A DNA stretch of 64,000 nucleotides from Stanieria sp964562685 (lineage in GTDB: Bacteria > Cyanobacteriota > Cyanobacteriia > Cyanobacteriales > Xenococcaceae): the NCBI GenBank assembly GCA_964562685.1, contig CAZLUP010000001.1:1-64000 (forward strand), written 5' to 3'. The notes under the pieces are model-generated. The model did no database searches. It had not been told where the DNA came from and was given only the letters and a program-made list of their open reading frames with translations. A program made the translations under genes and the position numbers. Shown in pieces: positions 51,559-61,700 of this stretch. Positions within the stretch are counted from its first letter, which is position 1, and the number at the start of each line of letters is the position of its first letter.

Positions 51559-52488
51559 ATGACTAATACTGGTTTTATCAATTTAAATAAACCTGCTGGG
51601 TTTACTTCCCATGATTGCGTTGCGAAGATGCGACGTTTATTAAAAACAAAAAAAATTGGACATGGAGGAACTCTCGATCCTGCTGCTACGGGAGTTTTAC
51701 CTATTGCAGTAGGGAAAGCAACTAGACTATTACAATTTTTACCAAAACCTAAAGCTTATCGCGCTCGAATTCGTTTGGGAGTAACTACCACTACGGATGA
51801 TTTAGAAGGAGAAATCATTAGTTCTCAAACTGTTGAAGATTTAAAACTAGAAAATATTAAGACCTATTTAAACAAATTAACAGGAACAATCGAACAAATC
51901 CCTCCGATGTATAGTGCTATCAAACGAGAAGGAAAAAAACTTTATCAATTGGCACGACAAGGAAAACAAGTTGAGGTTCCCTCGCGAATAGTTACTATTG
52001 ATGAGTTAAAAATCCTTGAATTTAGTTCTCAAAATTTTCCTGAATTAGAAATAGAAATTAAGTGTAGTCCTGGAACTTATATCAGAGCGATCGCACGAGA
52101 TTTAGGCTCTATGCTGGGAGTTGGTGGCACTTTAGCTAATTTAATCCGCATCGAAAGTTGTGGGATGAAATCAAGTAATAGTCTTACTTTTTCTGAAATA
52201 GAACAACAATTAGAATTAGGAACATTTAATTTGATTCCACCTATTCAAGCGTTAAATCATTTAGATACAGTTAGTTTAAACGATCAAGATGCTCTGCGTT
52301 GGTGTCAAGGCCAAAAAATTACGATTGAGTTAGAAGAATTTAAATCAAAACAATCTTTATCTGAACAAGAAATTTATCTCAAAATTATTGATGAACACGA
52401 AACCTTTTTAGGAATCGCTCAACTAATTAATCAAGCAGAAGAATTATTAGTTAAACCGAAAATAGTATGTGCTAACTTGGAGCAATAG
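51559..52488 (+). CDS. truB: tRNA pseudouridine synthase B
   Basis: This 309-residue enzyme makes pseudouridine 55 in the T-loop of tRNAs. It shows GFINLNKPAGFTSHDCVAKM, then HGGTLDPAATGVLPIAVGKA with the catalytic Asp, YRARIRLGVTTTTDDLEGE and CSPGTYIRAIARDLG. The C-terminal region is slightly longer than minimal TruB. It is followed by the sensor kinase gene after 29 nt, possibly on one transcript. Confidence 0.96.
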   Translation: MTNTGFINLNKPAGFTSHDCVAKMRRLLKTKKIGHGGTLDPAATGVLPIAVGKATRLLQFLPKPKAYRARIRLGVTTTTDDLEGEIISSQTVEDLKLENIKTYLNKLTGTIEQIPPMYSAIKREGKKLYQLARQGKQVEVPSRIVTIDELKILEFSSQNFPELEIEIKCSPGTYIRAIARDLGSMLGVGGTLANLIRIESCGMKSSNSLTFSEIEQQLELGTFNLIPPIQALNHLDTVSLNDQDALRWCQGQKITIELEEFKSKQSLSEQEIYLKIIDEHETFLGIAQLINQAEELLVKPKIVCANLEQ

Positions 52489-52517
52489 TTTTGGGTGTTT
52501 GAGATGGAGCAAGTTTC

Positions 52518-55500
52518 ATGACTAGGCAAGTTTACCAAATTACATTGGTAGATGAATCTTTAGAAAACTACCATCTCATTAATAGATTTTGTGAGCAATT
52601 AAATCAAACTACCAATTGCTTTTATCAATTAGATTGGTTAAGCAAATTAGACTTGCTTAAGAGCTTACCTGATTCTCAACTAAACCAAATTTATCTAATT
52701 GCTGCTCAACAATTACCCTCACTGAACTACTCAACTATTACTCAATTAAAATCTCGTTGTCATTCAAATTCAATTATTATTTTAGTTGATAGTTATGAAA
52801 TAGGGGCGAACGCAATTAATGCTGGAGCAACCGACTATTTAGATTTAACTCAACTTACCTTACCAACTCTAGAGCGAAGCTTCAGATTAGCTAGACTTGC
52901 TTTAAATTCTACCAATCAAACTAACCAAATAGAAGCAAATTTCCAAGCTATTTTTGAACAAGCTGGAGTTGGAATTGCTTTGCTCGCAACTTCAGGACAA
53001 TTTCTTCGTGTCAATCGTCGATTATGTGAATTATTGGGTTATTCGGAAGCAGAATTTTGTTCTCTAACTTTTCAAGATCTTACCCATGTTGACGATTTAC
53101 AAGCTTCTTGGGAATATGTCGAACAAATTGTAGCTAATTCTTCTTCAGTTTCGAGTTTAACTAAAAGATATATCTGCAAAAATGGTCATGCGCGATGGGT
53201 TAACATTACCGCTTCTTTAATCAAAAATGCTCAAGATTACCCATTATATTTAATTACCATAGTTGAAGACCTTCAAGAATGGAAGCAAACGGAAGAAAAA
53301 CTTCAATATCGTTTGATTTTAGAACAAGCTTTTGCTAACGCAGCTAAACAACTTGCTAGTCAAGAAAAAATCAACTTTACAGAGGTTTTAGCTTGGATTG
53401 GTATTGCTGTTGGAGTTAATCATGCTTATTTTGTTACTTTTGCCACAGAAAACCAAGAATTTGACGATCTTCGGCAATATCAAAGCAACTTTCACCAAAT
53501 TTATCATTGGTGGGACAGTCAAACTACAGAACCAAACTATTTAAATTCTTGTTTAATCGAACAGTTGACTTGGTGCCAAGAAAAATTTAAGCGTAACCAA
53601 GATATTATCATCTCTGACCTAAAGCGATCGCACGATCTTAGTCAAAGGGAGCAAGATTTATTTAAGTCGCTAGGATTATGCTCCATGTTAGCTGTCCCTA
53701 TCTATACTCCTACTAATCAACTGTGGGGAATTGTGGGTTTAGATACCAGAGGAGAAAACTATAAATCTTGGTTAGAAGAAGACGCTCAATTATTGAAAAT
53801 TTTAGGCAAAATTCTCTATATTTCCTGTCAACGCCTCAAAACTCAAGCTCAACTTCAAGCATCAGAAATACTCTACCAAGGTATTTTTAATAATTCTACC
53901 GAGGGAATTTTTTTACTCGCAATTCAACCTGATGGGCAATTAATTTATGAAACAATTAATCCTGCTTACGAACAAATCATCGGTAAAAACGCCACAAAGA
54001 TAATTGGAAAATCAATCGCAGAAGTTCTTCCCTTAGAAATCGTTCATTTGTTACTGAGACAATACCATACCTGTCTAGATACTTTTGCTCCCCTTCATTA
54101 CGAACAAACTTTAGAACTAGGTGGGGAAACTCATACCTGGCGTACTATCTTAATCCCGATTCTTAACGAAGAAAAACAAGTAATTAAGCTACAAGGTAGT
54201 ATTAGAGATATTACTGAAGAAAAACTTGCGATCGCAACTCAAATTCGCCACACTCGCTATCGTCATCTCTTGCGATCTATAACGCTCAATATTCGACAAT
54301 CATTAGATTTAAAAACCATACTCCATACTACTGTAACCCAACTACAAACGACTCTTCATGCTGACCGAGTCTTATTAGTAAAATTTTTACCTGACGGTAC
54401 AAGTCAAATTACTGAGGAAGAAGTAGTTACTAATGTTCTCTCACTTAAAGATGAAGTTTCATTAGATTTTGCTTACTGGCAACAATTAGCAGAACTTTCT
54501 ATAGAAGAAAACTTTTATCTTCAACAAGACAAAAATCTCACGCAACTATCTCCTACTCATCAAAAATTTTTACAAAAATATCGTATTCGCACCAATTTAG
54601 TTTTACCCATTTTTCGTCGTCGAGCAATTAAAAATAATCAAATCAAATCAGAGCAAGAAATTAATCATCTCTGGGGATTATTATGCGTTCAACAATGTAA
54701 TCAACCGCGCCAATGGACAAAAGACGAAATTGAATTATTACAACAACTCGTCGGACAATTAAATCTTGCTCTTTCTCAAGCAGAATTATTAGAAAGCGAA
54801 ATCAAACAACGTCAAGAATTAGCTCGTTCTAATGCCGAATTAGAACAATTTGCTTATATTGCTTCCCATGATTTACAAGCTCCTTTGCAAACTATTTCTA
54901 ACTATGTCCAATTAATCGAACGTCGTTATCGTGACAAGCTAGACTCCAAAGCAGATAAATATATCAACTATATTGTTGATGCCGTTCAAAGAATGCGAAC
55001 CCAAATTAATGACTTATTAGAGTATTCTCGTGTAGGCAGACAAAAAAATACTTTGCGAGCTACAGATTGTAATTTAGTGCTAGAACAAGCTTTAGCTAAC
55101 CTAAGAGCAGCAATTGACAATAACCAAGCAATTATTACCTGTAAAGTTAATTTACCTACTTTGATTGCTGATTTTAGTCAATTAGTTGTTCTCTGGCAAA
55201 ATTTAATTAGTAACAGTATTAAATATCGTTCCTCACAACAACCTTTGATTACAATTGATGTTCAACTTCAAGAAGATTATTGGCAATTTTCTATCAGTGA
55301 TAATGGCATTGGAATTGAACCAAAACATCAAAAACGTATCTTTCAAATTTTTCAGCGTTTACATACCCAAGAAGAATATTCAGGTTCGGGGATCGGTTTA
55401 GCTATTTGTCAAAAAATTGTCGAACGACATGGAGGTCGTATTTGGGTAGAATCTCAATTAGATCTAGGAGCAACTTTCTATTTTACTATTTCAAATAGTA

Positions 55501-55529
55501 ATCAATTTAATAACCTCGAAAAAAACTAG
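52518..55529 (+). CDS. Multi-sensor histidine kinase (PAS/GAF)
   Basis: This 1003-residue cytoplasmic kinase has, in order, a receiver-like but degenerate domain (1-130), a PAS domain (about 140-260, IFEQAGVGIALLATSGQFLR), a GAF domain (about 270-435), a second PAS (about 445-570), a second GAF (about 595-760), HisKA with His784 in YIASHDLQAPLQTISNY and HATPase with ISDNGIGIEPKHQKRIFQI and YSGSGIGLAICQKIVERHG. The first region lacks the phosphoacceptor Asp motif. The kinase type resembles those that pair with Rcp1-like regulators, and such a gene follows. Signals are unknown; a bilin-binding Cys was not obvious. A good GGAG stands before the ATG. Confidence 0.9.
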   Translation: MTRQVYQITLVDESLENYHLINRFCEQLNQTTNCFYQLDWLSKLDLLKSLPDSQLNQIYLIAAQQLPSLNYSTITQLKSRCHSNSIIILVDSYEIGANAINAGATDYLDLTQLTLPTLERSFRLARLALNSTNQTNQIEANFQAIFEQAGVGIALLATSGQFLRVNRRLCELLGYSEAEFCSLTFQDLTHVDDLQASWEYVEQIVANSSSVSSLTKRYICKNGHARWVNITASLIKNAQDYPLYLITIVEDLQEWKQTEEKLQYRLILEQAFANAAKQLASQEKINFTEVLAWIGIAVGVNHAYFVTFATENQEFDDLRQYQSNFHQIYHWWDSQTTEPNYLNSCLIEQLTWCQEKFKRNQDIIISDLKRSHDLSQREQDLFKSLGLCSMLAVPIYTPTNQLWGIVGLDTRGENYKSWLEEDAQLLKILGKILYISCQRLKTQAQLQASEILYQGIFNNSTEGIFLLAIQPDGQLIYETINPAYEQIIGKNATKIIGKSIAEVLPLEIVHLLLRQYHTCLDTFAPLHYEQTLELGGETHTWRTILIPILNEEKQVIKLQGSIRDITEEKLAIATQIRHTRYRHLLRSITLNIRQSLDLKTILHTTVTQLQTTLHADRVLLVKFLPDGTSQITEEEVVTNVLSLKDEVSLDFAYWQQLAELSIEENFYLQQDKNLTQLSPTHQKFLQKYRIRTNLVLPIFRRRAIKNNQIKSEQEINHLWGLLCVQQCNQPRQWTKDEIELLQQLVGQLNLALSQAELLESEIKQRQELARSNAELEQFAYIASHDLQAPLQTISNYVQLIERRYRDKLDSKADKYINYIVDAVQRMRTQINDLLEYSRVGRQKNTLRATDCNLVLEQALANLRAAIDNNQAIITCKVNLPTLIADFSQLVVLWQNLISNSIKYRSSQQPLITIDVQLQEDYWQFSISDNGIGIEPKHQKRIFQIFQRLHTQEEYSGSGIGLAICQKIVERHGGRIWVESQLDLGATFYFTISNSNQFNNLEKN

Positions 55530-55636
55530 TTATTGTGCTAACAAAGAAAAAGAACTTGGGTTAAATCCAGATAATTATTTTTGCGATCAACTCCAATTTT
55601 TGCTTTTAATTGTGCTTAATTTAAAACCTATCCTCA

Positions 55637-56080
55637 ATGATAAATTCTCACTCATTAAAAAATATTCTTTTAGTAGAAGATATTCCTAGCTATCAAGATT
55701 TAATGTCCATTGCCTTTGAAGAAAATAATATACTTCATCATCTACATATTGTTAATAACGCAGAAGAAGCTCTTATATTTCTCAGTCAACGGCAACAATA
55801 TTATCATGCTCCTCGTCCAGATCTAATCCTGTTAGATTTAGATTTACCTGGAATGCACGGACACGAATTATTAAAAATCATTAAAGAAGACCCTAAAATT
55901 AAATATATCCCAGTAATTGTTTTTAGTACTTCTAATGAGCCTAAAGATATCCAACAAAGTTACGCACTCAAAGCTAATTGTTACATCAGTAAACCTTATG
56001 ACCTAGAAAATTTTTTAGAAGTTGTCAAAGCAAGTTTGGACTTTTGGCTCAATTGTTCTCAAATGGTTAAAGTAAACTAA
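55637..56080 (+). CDS. Rcp1-like single-domain response regulator
   Basis: This 147-residue receiver protein has Asp15 (LLVEDIPSYQ), the phosphoacceptor Asp67 (LILLDLDLPGMHG), Thr98 region (VFSTSNEP) and Lys119 (YISKPYD). It lacks an output domain, as Rcp1 does. It follows the kinase gene by 107 nt and is its probable target. It may pass phosphate on or act through protein binding. Confidence 0.9.
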   Translation: MINSHSLKNILLVEDIPSYQDLMSIAFEENNILHHLHIVNNAEEALIFLSQRQQYYHAPRPDLILLDLDLPGMHGHELLKIIKEDPKIKYIPVIVFSTSNEPKDIQQSYALKANCYISKPYDLENFLEVVKASLDFWLNCSQMVKVN

Positions 56081-56337
56081 ATAACCATTCAGTAATTTCC
56101 TCAAGACTCAAAGTGTCAATTATAGAAATCTTTTTAAGATTAAAACGTCAATTCAAGTAAAAATTTATTATATTTACTAATAGACTAAATAAAAACTTAA
56201 TATTATACTAAGGACATCTCTATAAAATTTTGATAAAAAACAAAATCAATCATTATTATTCTCTAAATGCAAAATTAATTTCGATATTTTAACAGTAAAT
56301 GGTTTGCTAAAATGACCAAGTTTGCCCAATTAACTCA

Positions 56338-58029
56338 GTGGATATTAATACTCTTAAAATACTCTTAATTGAAGATAACTTAGCTGATGCCGATTGGATC
56401 GGGGAAATTTTAATAGAAAAACATTTAACGAAGTCACAGCAGACTTCTGCGTCTCACGGCGGAGTACCTTCAACTCAAGTCGATCTCAAACACGTCAAAC
56501 GAGTCCAAGAGGCTTTAAAGCTCATTACTCAAAATGATTTCGATGTAATTTTATTAGATTTATCTCTTCCTGATAGTCAAGGAATAGATAGTATTGCTCA
56601 AGTCAAACAAGAAGCTCCAGAATTACCAATTGTGGTATTGACTGCTCTTGACGATGAAAACATTGCGATTCAATCCGTACGTCAAGGAGCGCAAGATTAT
56701 CTAGTTAAAGGAAGATTTGAAGGAGAATTACTAATTCGTTCAATTTATTATGCCATTGAGCGTCAAAGGACTGAAGCAACTCTACGACAACAAGCTGAAC
56801 GAGAAAAATTGATGAAAAAGATGTCCGATCGCATTCGTCAATCATTAGATCTCAAAGAAATTCTCAATACTACAGTAGACGAAGTACGTCATTTTTTACA
56901 AACCGATCGCGTTGTCATCTATCGTTGCGAATCAGATCAACCTGGAGAAGTGATTGCTGAATCAATGACACGTAACTCTCACCAAGCAGAAGAAAGCATT
57001 GCTTTTAATAGTCAAAATCTCTTTCACCAACTTAGTGTCAATCTCGAACAACTAAATCTAAATCTTCCAGAAGAGCAAGCTGTTCAAGCAATTGATGATA
57101 CGATCTCTCATTGGCAAGAAGATATCTACGTTTTAGCAGAATCTCAAATTCGAGCAATTCTCACCTTACCAATTTGGCAAAGTCAATCCAATCAAAATCT
57201 ACAGACTAAAGCTAATTTGACTCTAGAACTTCGCAACGAGCTTGAAAAACATTCTGTCTTAACTGTAAACTCTGTACCCGCAGTTTCTTCTGCCACAAAG
57301 GAAAAGATTGACGGAGTCAAACCCAGTGTTTCAAGTAGGGGGAACTTCGACCAACTTTGGGGGATGTTAGTCGCGCAAAACTATCATCATCCTCGTCAAT
57401 GGCAAAATTGGGAAATAGATTTTTTACAACAGCTAGCTACTCAAGTTGCGATCGCTATTCAACAGTCAGAATTATATACTCAATTGCAAATTGCCAATCG
57501 TCAATTGGAACAATTAGCAATTCTTGATGGTTTGACTGGACTTGCCAATCGTCGTTACTTTGATCGCGTCTTATATAATGAATGGCAACGTCTGATTAGA
57601 GAGCAAAAACCTCTTTCTTTGATTCTCTGCGACATCGATTATTTTAAAGCTTACAACGACACTTACGGACATCCCGAAGGCGATCGCTGCTTGCAAAAAG
57701 TGGCTCAGATTCTTAAAGCAGCAGTTAAACGACCAGCAGATTTAGTAACTCGTTATGGTGGGGAAGAATTTGCCCTAATTCTTCCAGATACAAATGCTGA
57801 GGGAGCTTTAGTAGTTGCTAAATTTATTCTTAAGCAAGTGAGAAAACTCCGCATTCCTCATCAAGCTTCTGAGATTAGCAACTATGTGACTCTCAGTGTG
57901 GGTACAGCCACCAAAATTCCTAACTCTCATCTTGCTGTAGAACATCTAGTAAAAATGACTGATGATGCTCTTTATCAAGCTAAAAAACAAGGTAGAAATC
58001 AAATAATTCAATATCAAACTTGTTCTTAA
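56338..58029 (+). CDS. Response regulator with GAF and GGDEF domains, diguanylate cyclase
   Basis: This 563-residue protein begins with GTG. The receiver domain (1-140) has Asp13 (IEDNLAD), Asp74 (VILLDLSLPDSQG) and Lys124 (YLVKGRF), interrupted at 31-50 by a repeat-derived insert (TKSQQTSASHGGVPSTQVDL). A GAF domain (about 165-385) includes a second low-complexity insert of some 50 residues before LWGMLVAQNYHHPRQWQ. The GGDEF domain (about 395-560) has LTGLANRRYFDRV and active GGEEF at 474-478, with the inhibitory RxxD site (Arg465 to Asp468) five residues upstream. It should make c-di-GMP under control of phosphorylation, probably from the kinase upstream. Confidence 0.9.
   Translation: MDINTLKILLIEDNLADADWIGEILIEKHLTKSQQTSASHGGVPSTQVDLKHVKRVQEALKLITQNDFDVILLDLSLPDSQGIDSIAQVKQEAPELPIVVLTALDDENIAIQSVRQGAQDYLVKGRFEGELLIRSIYYAIERQRTEATLRQQAEREKLMKKMSDRIRQSLDLKEILNTTVDEVRHFLQTDRVVIYRCESDQPGEVIAESMTRNSHQAEESIAFNSQNLFHQLSVNLEQLNLNLPEEQAVQAIDDTISHWQEDIYVLAESQIRAILTLPIWQSQSNQNLQTKANLTLELRNELEKHSVLTVNSVPAVSSATKEKIDGVKPSVSSRGNFDQLWGMLVAQNYHHPRQWQNWEIDFLQQLATQVAIAIQQSELYTQLQIANRQLEQLAILDGLTGLANRRYFDRVLYNEWQRLIREQKPLSLILCDIDYFKAYNDTYGHPEGDRCLQKVAQILKAAVKRPADLVTRYGGEEFALILPDTNAEGALVVAKFILKQVRKLRIPHQASEISNYVTLSVGTATKIPNSHLAVEHLVKMTDDALYQAKKQGRNQIIQYQTCS
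56428..56487 (+). repeat. In-frame repeat-like insertion in the receiver domain
   Basis: The segment encodes TKSQQTSASHGGVPSTQVDL between the first helix and second strand of the receiver domain, where most receivers have only a short turn. The DNA (CACAGCAGACTTCTGCGTCT) resembles dispersed repeats of cyanobacteria. Confidence 0.55.
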
Positions 58030-58075
58030 TTTTAATTCAATTACCTTTAATTTAAATATTTAACATATTGATCCT

Positions 58076-58462
58076 TTGCAATCTACATTCAATTTTACGG
58101 GTTTTTTGTGCTTTGCTTGGGTCATCCCTAGTGCTATTTTTGTAATAATCTGTTTATTATTATTTTTGCGATTGCTCTTGGCTCTTCCTGCACCAATAAG
58201 AAACTTATTTCTTCTTGCTGGAGCGGTTTATATTGCAGGTGCATTGGGAATGGAATCATTCAGCGCGTATACTTTAGACACTTTTGGAGAAATTAATTTT
58301 GTTTATACAGTAATCGCCATTTGTGAAGAGATTTTGGAAATATTAGGCGTTATTATGTTTATTTATGCACTACTAGATTATATAAGATTAGAGACTAAAC
58401 AATTAATATCAGGTTCGCTTAAACAGTTAAATGTGATGATTGATACGGGGACACGGGGATAA
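58076..58462 (+). pseudogene. N-terminally truncated multi-pass membrane protein
   Basis: This 128-codon frame has no ATG at its head; the only start is TTG at 58076. It encodes three membrane segments: FAWVIPSAIFVIICLLLFLR, LFLLAGAVYIAGALGMESFS and EILEILGVIMFIYALLDYIR. The pattern matches the C-terminal half of a cyanobacterial multi-pass membrane protein of about 230-250 residues that I recognise only as hypothetical; the N-terminal helices are absent. It starts 46 nt after the GGDEF gene. It could be a decayed gene or a short variant. A repeat-like tract follows its stop (GGGGACACGGGGATAAGGGG). Confidence 0.5.
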
Positions 58463-58764
58463 GGGGATACAGAGACGCGGAGAGAATTTATTTTAAGTGA
58501 TTATCAGAACTTGATATAACAATAGATCTAAAAGATTAAGACTAAATCTTGTTGAGATAAATAGTAATGCAAAATTAAATACACTAGTGAAGAAAAAAAA
58601 AATAGGGAACAGGGAATAGCCATCACTCACCAGTTATCAGTTTGATTTTGAACTATGAACTATGAACTATTGTTTTGTGTAATTGATTCTGCCTATGCAC
58701 TTAAAATATTTAAATAGGCAGAGCGATCGCAAAATAATTGTAGCAAACGTTTCAGAATTTTAGA
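58463..58764. other. 302-nt intergenic region with low-complexity repeats
   Basis: It opens with the rest of a GA-rich repeat-like tract (about 58446-58492, GATACAGAGACGCGGAGAGA) and holds GAACTAT x3 (58650-58670) and a GCGATCGC site near 58730. No gene or RNA was seen. Confidence 0.55.
58650..58670. repeat. Heptamer tandem repeat (GAACTAT x3)
   Basis: Three exact copies of GAACTAT at 58650-58670, in the gap after the truncated membrane gene. Confidence 0.8.
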
Positions 58765-61700
58765 TTAGAATCTTAATTGATACTCTAGTCTGCCTTCATT
58801 CAAAACGTAATCATAAGTTGCTCTAACTGAGGCATCTCGTTTAATTTCATAAATACCTTCCAAATAAGGATATACTCGCAGATAATCTAAGCCGATGTCT
58901 TTACCAACGCCAACTACAAAATCTTCTACTCTATAAAACAGTCGACGTTGAATAGGAGTAATTACAAATTGAGCCACACCAAAATTCAATAATTCTTCTG
59001 CGTTACTATTTTGAAGTTCCTCTGCAAAAGATAAAAATTGATTTCCTAACAAACTAACAATTTCTCCTTGACTACGAGTAGGAGTACTGGTAAGTTGAAC
59101 GGCAGGAGAATTAAGTAGATTGCGGTCTCTTTGTCCATTTAAAGCAGCAACATTAATACAAGTAGCAAGCTGGTTGAGTTCCGTTTGACTGTAGTTTACT
59201 CGTCCACTAGGAGGAACATTATCAGGACGGACATTGCAGTTACTAGCAGTTTTACCCAAATTGGGAAGCAATTCTTCAGCTTCTCCATCAATTACTAAAT
59301 TCACAGTAATTACTTCTGTTCTTCCTACCTGAGAAATATCATCAGAAATTTCATTCCTATCGGGTTGTAATTGTCGCAAATTATTCAAATTAGAAACTTC
59401 TGTTTTCATCTGAACATCAAGATAAGGATTTAATAATCCTGCTTGAGGAGTAAACACAACAGTGTTTTGGCGATTACGCACTAAAGTAAAGTTACTAGAG
59501 AGCCAATCGACATCACCGCTATTGATAAAAATAGTTCCTTTGGGTTCAATATTACTTGGAGTATCAGCAGTTCCATTGAGGAGCAAATTTCCTTGAATAT
59601 TAAATTTGTATAGAGGAGATTGTTCAATTTTGAAATCGTCTAAGTTTATTTGAAAATTGTTCAGTCTGGTAATGATTGTAGGAGAATCAGCATTAGTATT
59701 GGTGATTAAATTAATGTTGTTGACTACAGTTGAGCCATTATCTTCTTGTTCTGGAATAAAAACTTCACCATCTTTTAAAGATACTTTGCCACCAATTACA
59801 GGTTCAAGTGCTGCCCCTGTTACAATTACATTTCCTGCTACGTTTCCTTCATAGAGTTCTTCTAGATTAATTTTGCCTTCGGGAATATTGATAGTTAAAG
59901 GATTCTCAATACTCGCAACAGGATATAAAATTGGTAAAGTTCCTGTGGCAGTAAGATCTTTTTCAGCAAATTGTCCTGTTATTTGTTCAACATTAACTAA
60001 TTGATTATTTAAAGTAGCTTTACCCGTAGCAATTAAAGGTTCGGAGAAATATTTGCTTTTGACTTGAGCATCTTGTAAGTTTACTTCTCCTGTAGCATTT
60101 AGAGCATAAAGTGGTGTCGCGCGATTTAAATCTAAACGCCCTGTTGCCCTTAGTTGAGCAGTTCCCTCTCCACCAAGCCAAGTCAGATTATCTTGAGTAA
60201 AAATACCTAATAATGAAAAAGCTTCTGTACCCAAATCTAAATTAGCTGTAAAAGTATCGTTTCCTGGTCTAATAGGATAAGGGACAGTGGCATCTACTTG
60301 GATTGAAGATGGTTCAGTAGTGGCGAATTGTAACTGATCATCAGTGTAAATATAATTGCCTGCAATTGTGTCTGGTAGTGCTTGTCCATTGTATGCACCA
60401 TCCGAAAAAGTAATATTTCCTTCTAGTTGAGGTTGAGATAAAGTACCTGTAATTGTTCCATTGGTATTAATTACTCCTGCTACATCAACAGGAATATTGA
60501 TAAATCTACTAATCGTATCAAGGGAAAGATTTTCTATTTGAAAATTAGCATTTTCTGGTTGAGTTGATGATAATTGTCCTTGTAAAGCTAAAACTGTATC
60601 TTCAAGTTGAATTCTGGCATTATCTAAGTTAATAGTATTATTTTGATAAATCCCTTGGATGAAAATTTGGTTAATTGCAATAAACTGAATTTCTTCTTTA
60701 ATAAAACCTAAATATGGCACGATATTAGCGAAAGCAGGTTGAGGTTGCCATTCCCAATCATTGGCTTCTACATTAAAGTTTACTCGAGGATCAGTAACTG
60801 TTCCTGCTAAGAGAATTTCTCCCTCATAAGCACCACGAATATCTAAATCTGTGGGAACTTCTCCTGCTTGTTTTGCTGCTGCCTCAGCTTGAATTTGGTT
60901 TTCTATTTGTCGTAGTAATTGTAATTTTCTTACTACAGATTCTGAGGCGGTTTCAATATTATTAGGAGCAACTTGGTTAGCTTTGGCGTAATTAGGAGTT
61001 TGAAATAATCTAGTTAAATCTTCTAAGGTAAACCAACGAAATGTAGTTAAAATATCTTGGATATAAGCTTGAGGAATATTTAGTTCTCCTTCTAGTTTTC
61101 CAGTTGCTAAATCAACTCCACCATTAAAATTATATTGACTACTGCCAAACTTAAGGGAACCAGTTGCTACTTCAGCTAAATTTTGTTCGGGATTATAGTT
61201 AAAATCAGCAGTAAATTTTTTGGCTTGAATATAACCAACTGCTGGTTGTTCTACGGTGACATTTCCTGTAGTTGCTAAAGTAAAAAGATTAGCATTTATT
61301 TCACCTGTAGTTTGACCATCTAATGCACCTTGAATTCCTAAAGGTTCTCCTGGGGCAAGATTAAGCACCGCTAATGGAAAGTTTTGAATATCTAAAGAAA
61401 AAATATCTCCTTGCCGATTTCCGATGGCAATAACTGGTTGAGAAGTATCTTCTCCTTGACGTAATTCTAAACTGGTTGGTAGATACGGAAAACGACATCG
61501 ATTTACTGGACAAGGTTCTACTGTAGCAGCAATTACATCTTGTTCTCCTCTTAAATTAACAGTTAATTCAGTAACTGGATTAATATTTACTTGACCTACC
61601 ATAATTGGGTCAAATGCTACATCATTAAAAGCAAAATTGTTTAATCTTAAATCTCCAGTTAAGTTTAAACTTTCTGGATTAGTTGGTGCAGAAATTAAAT

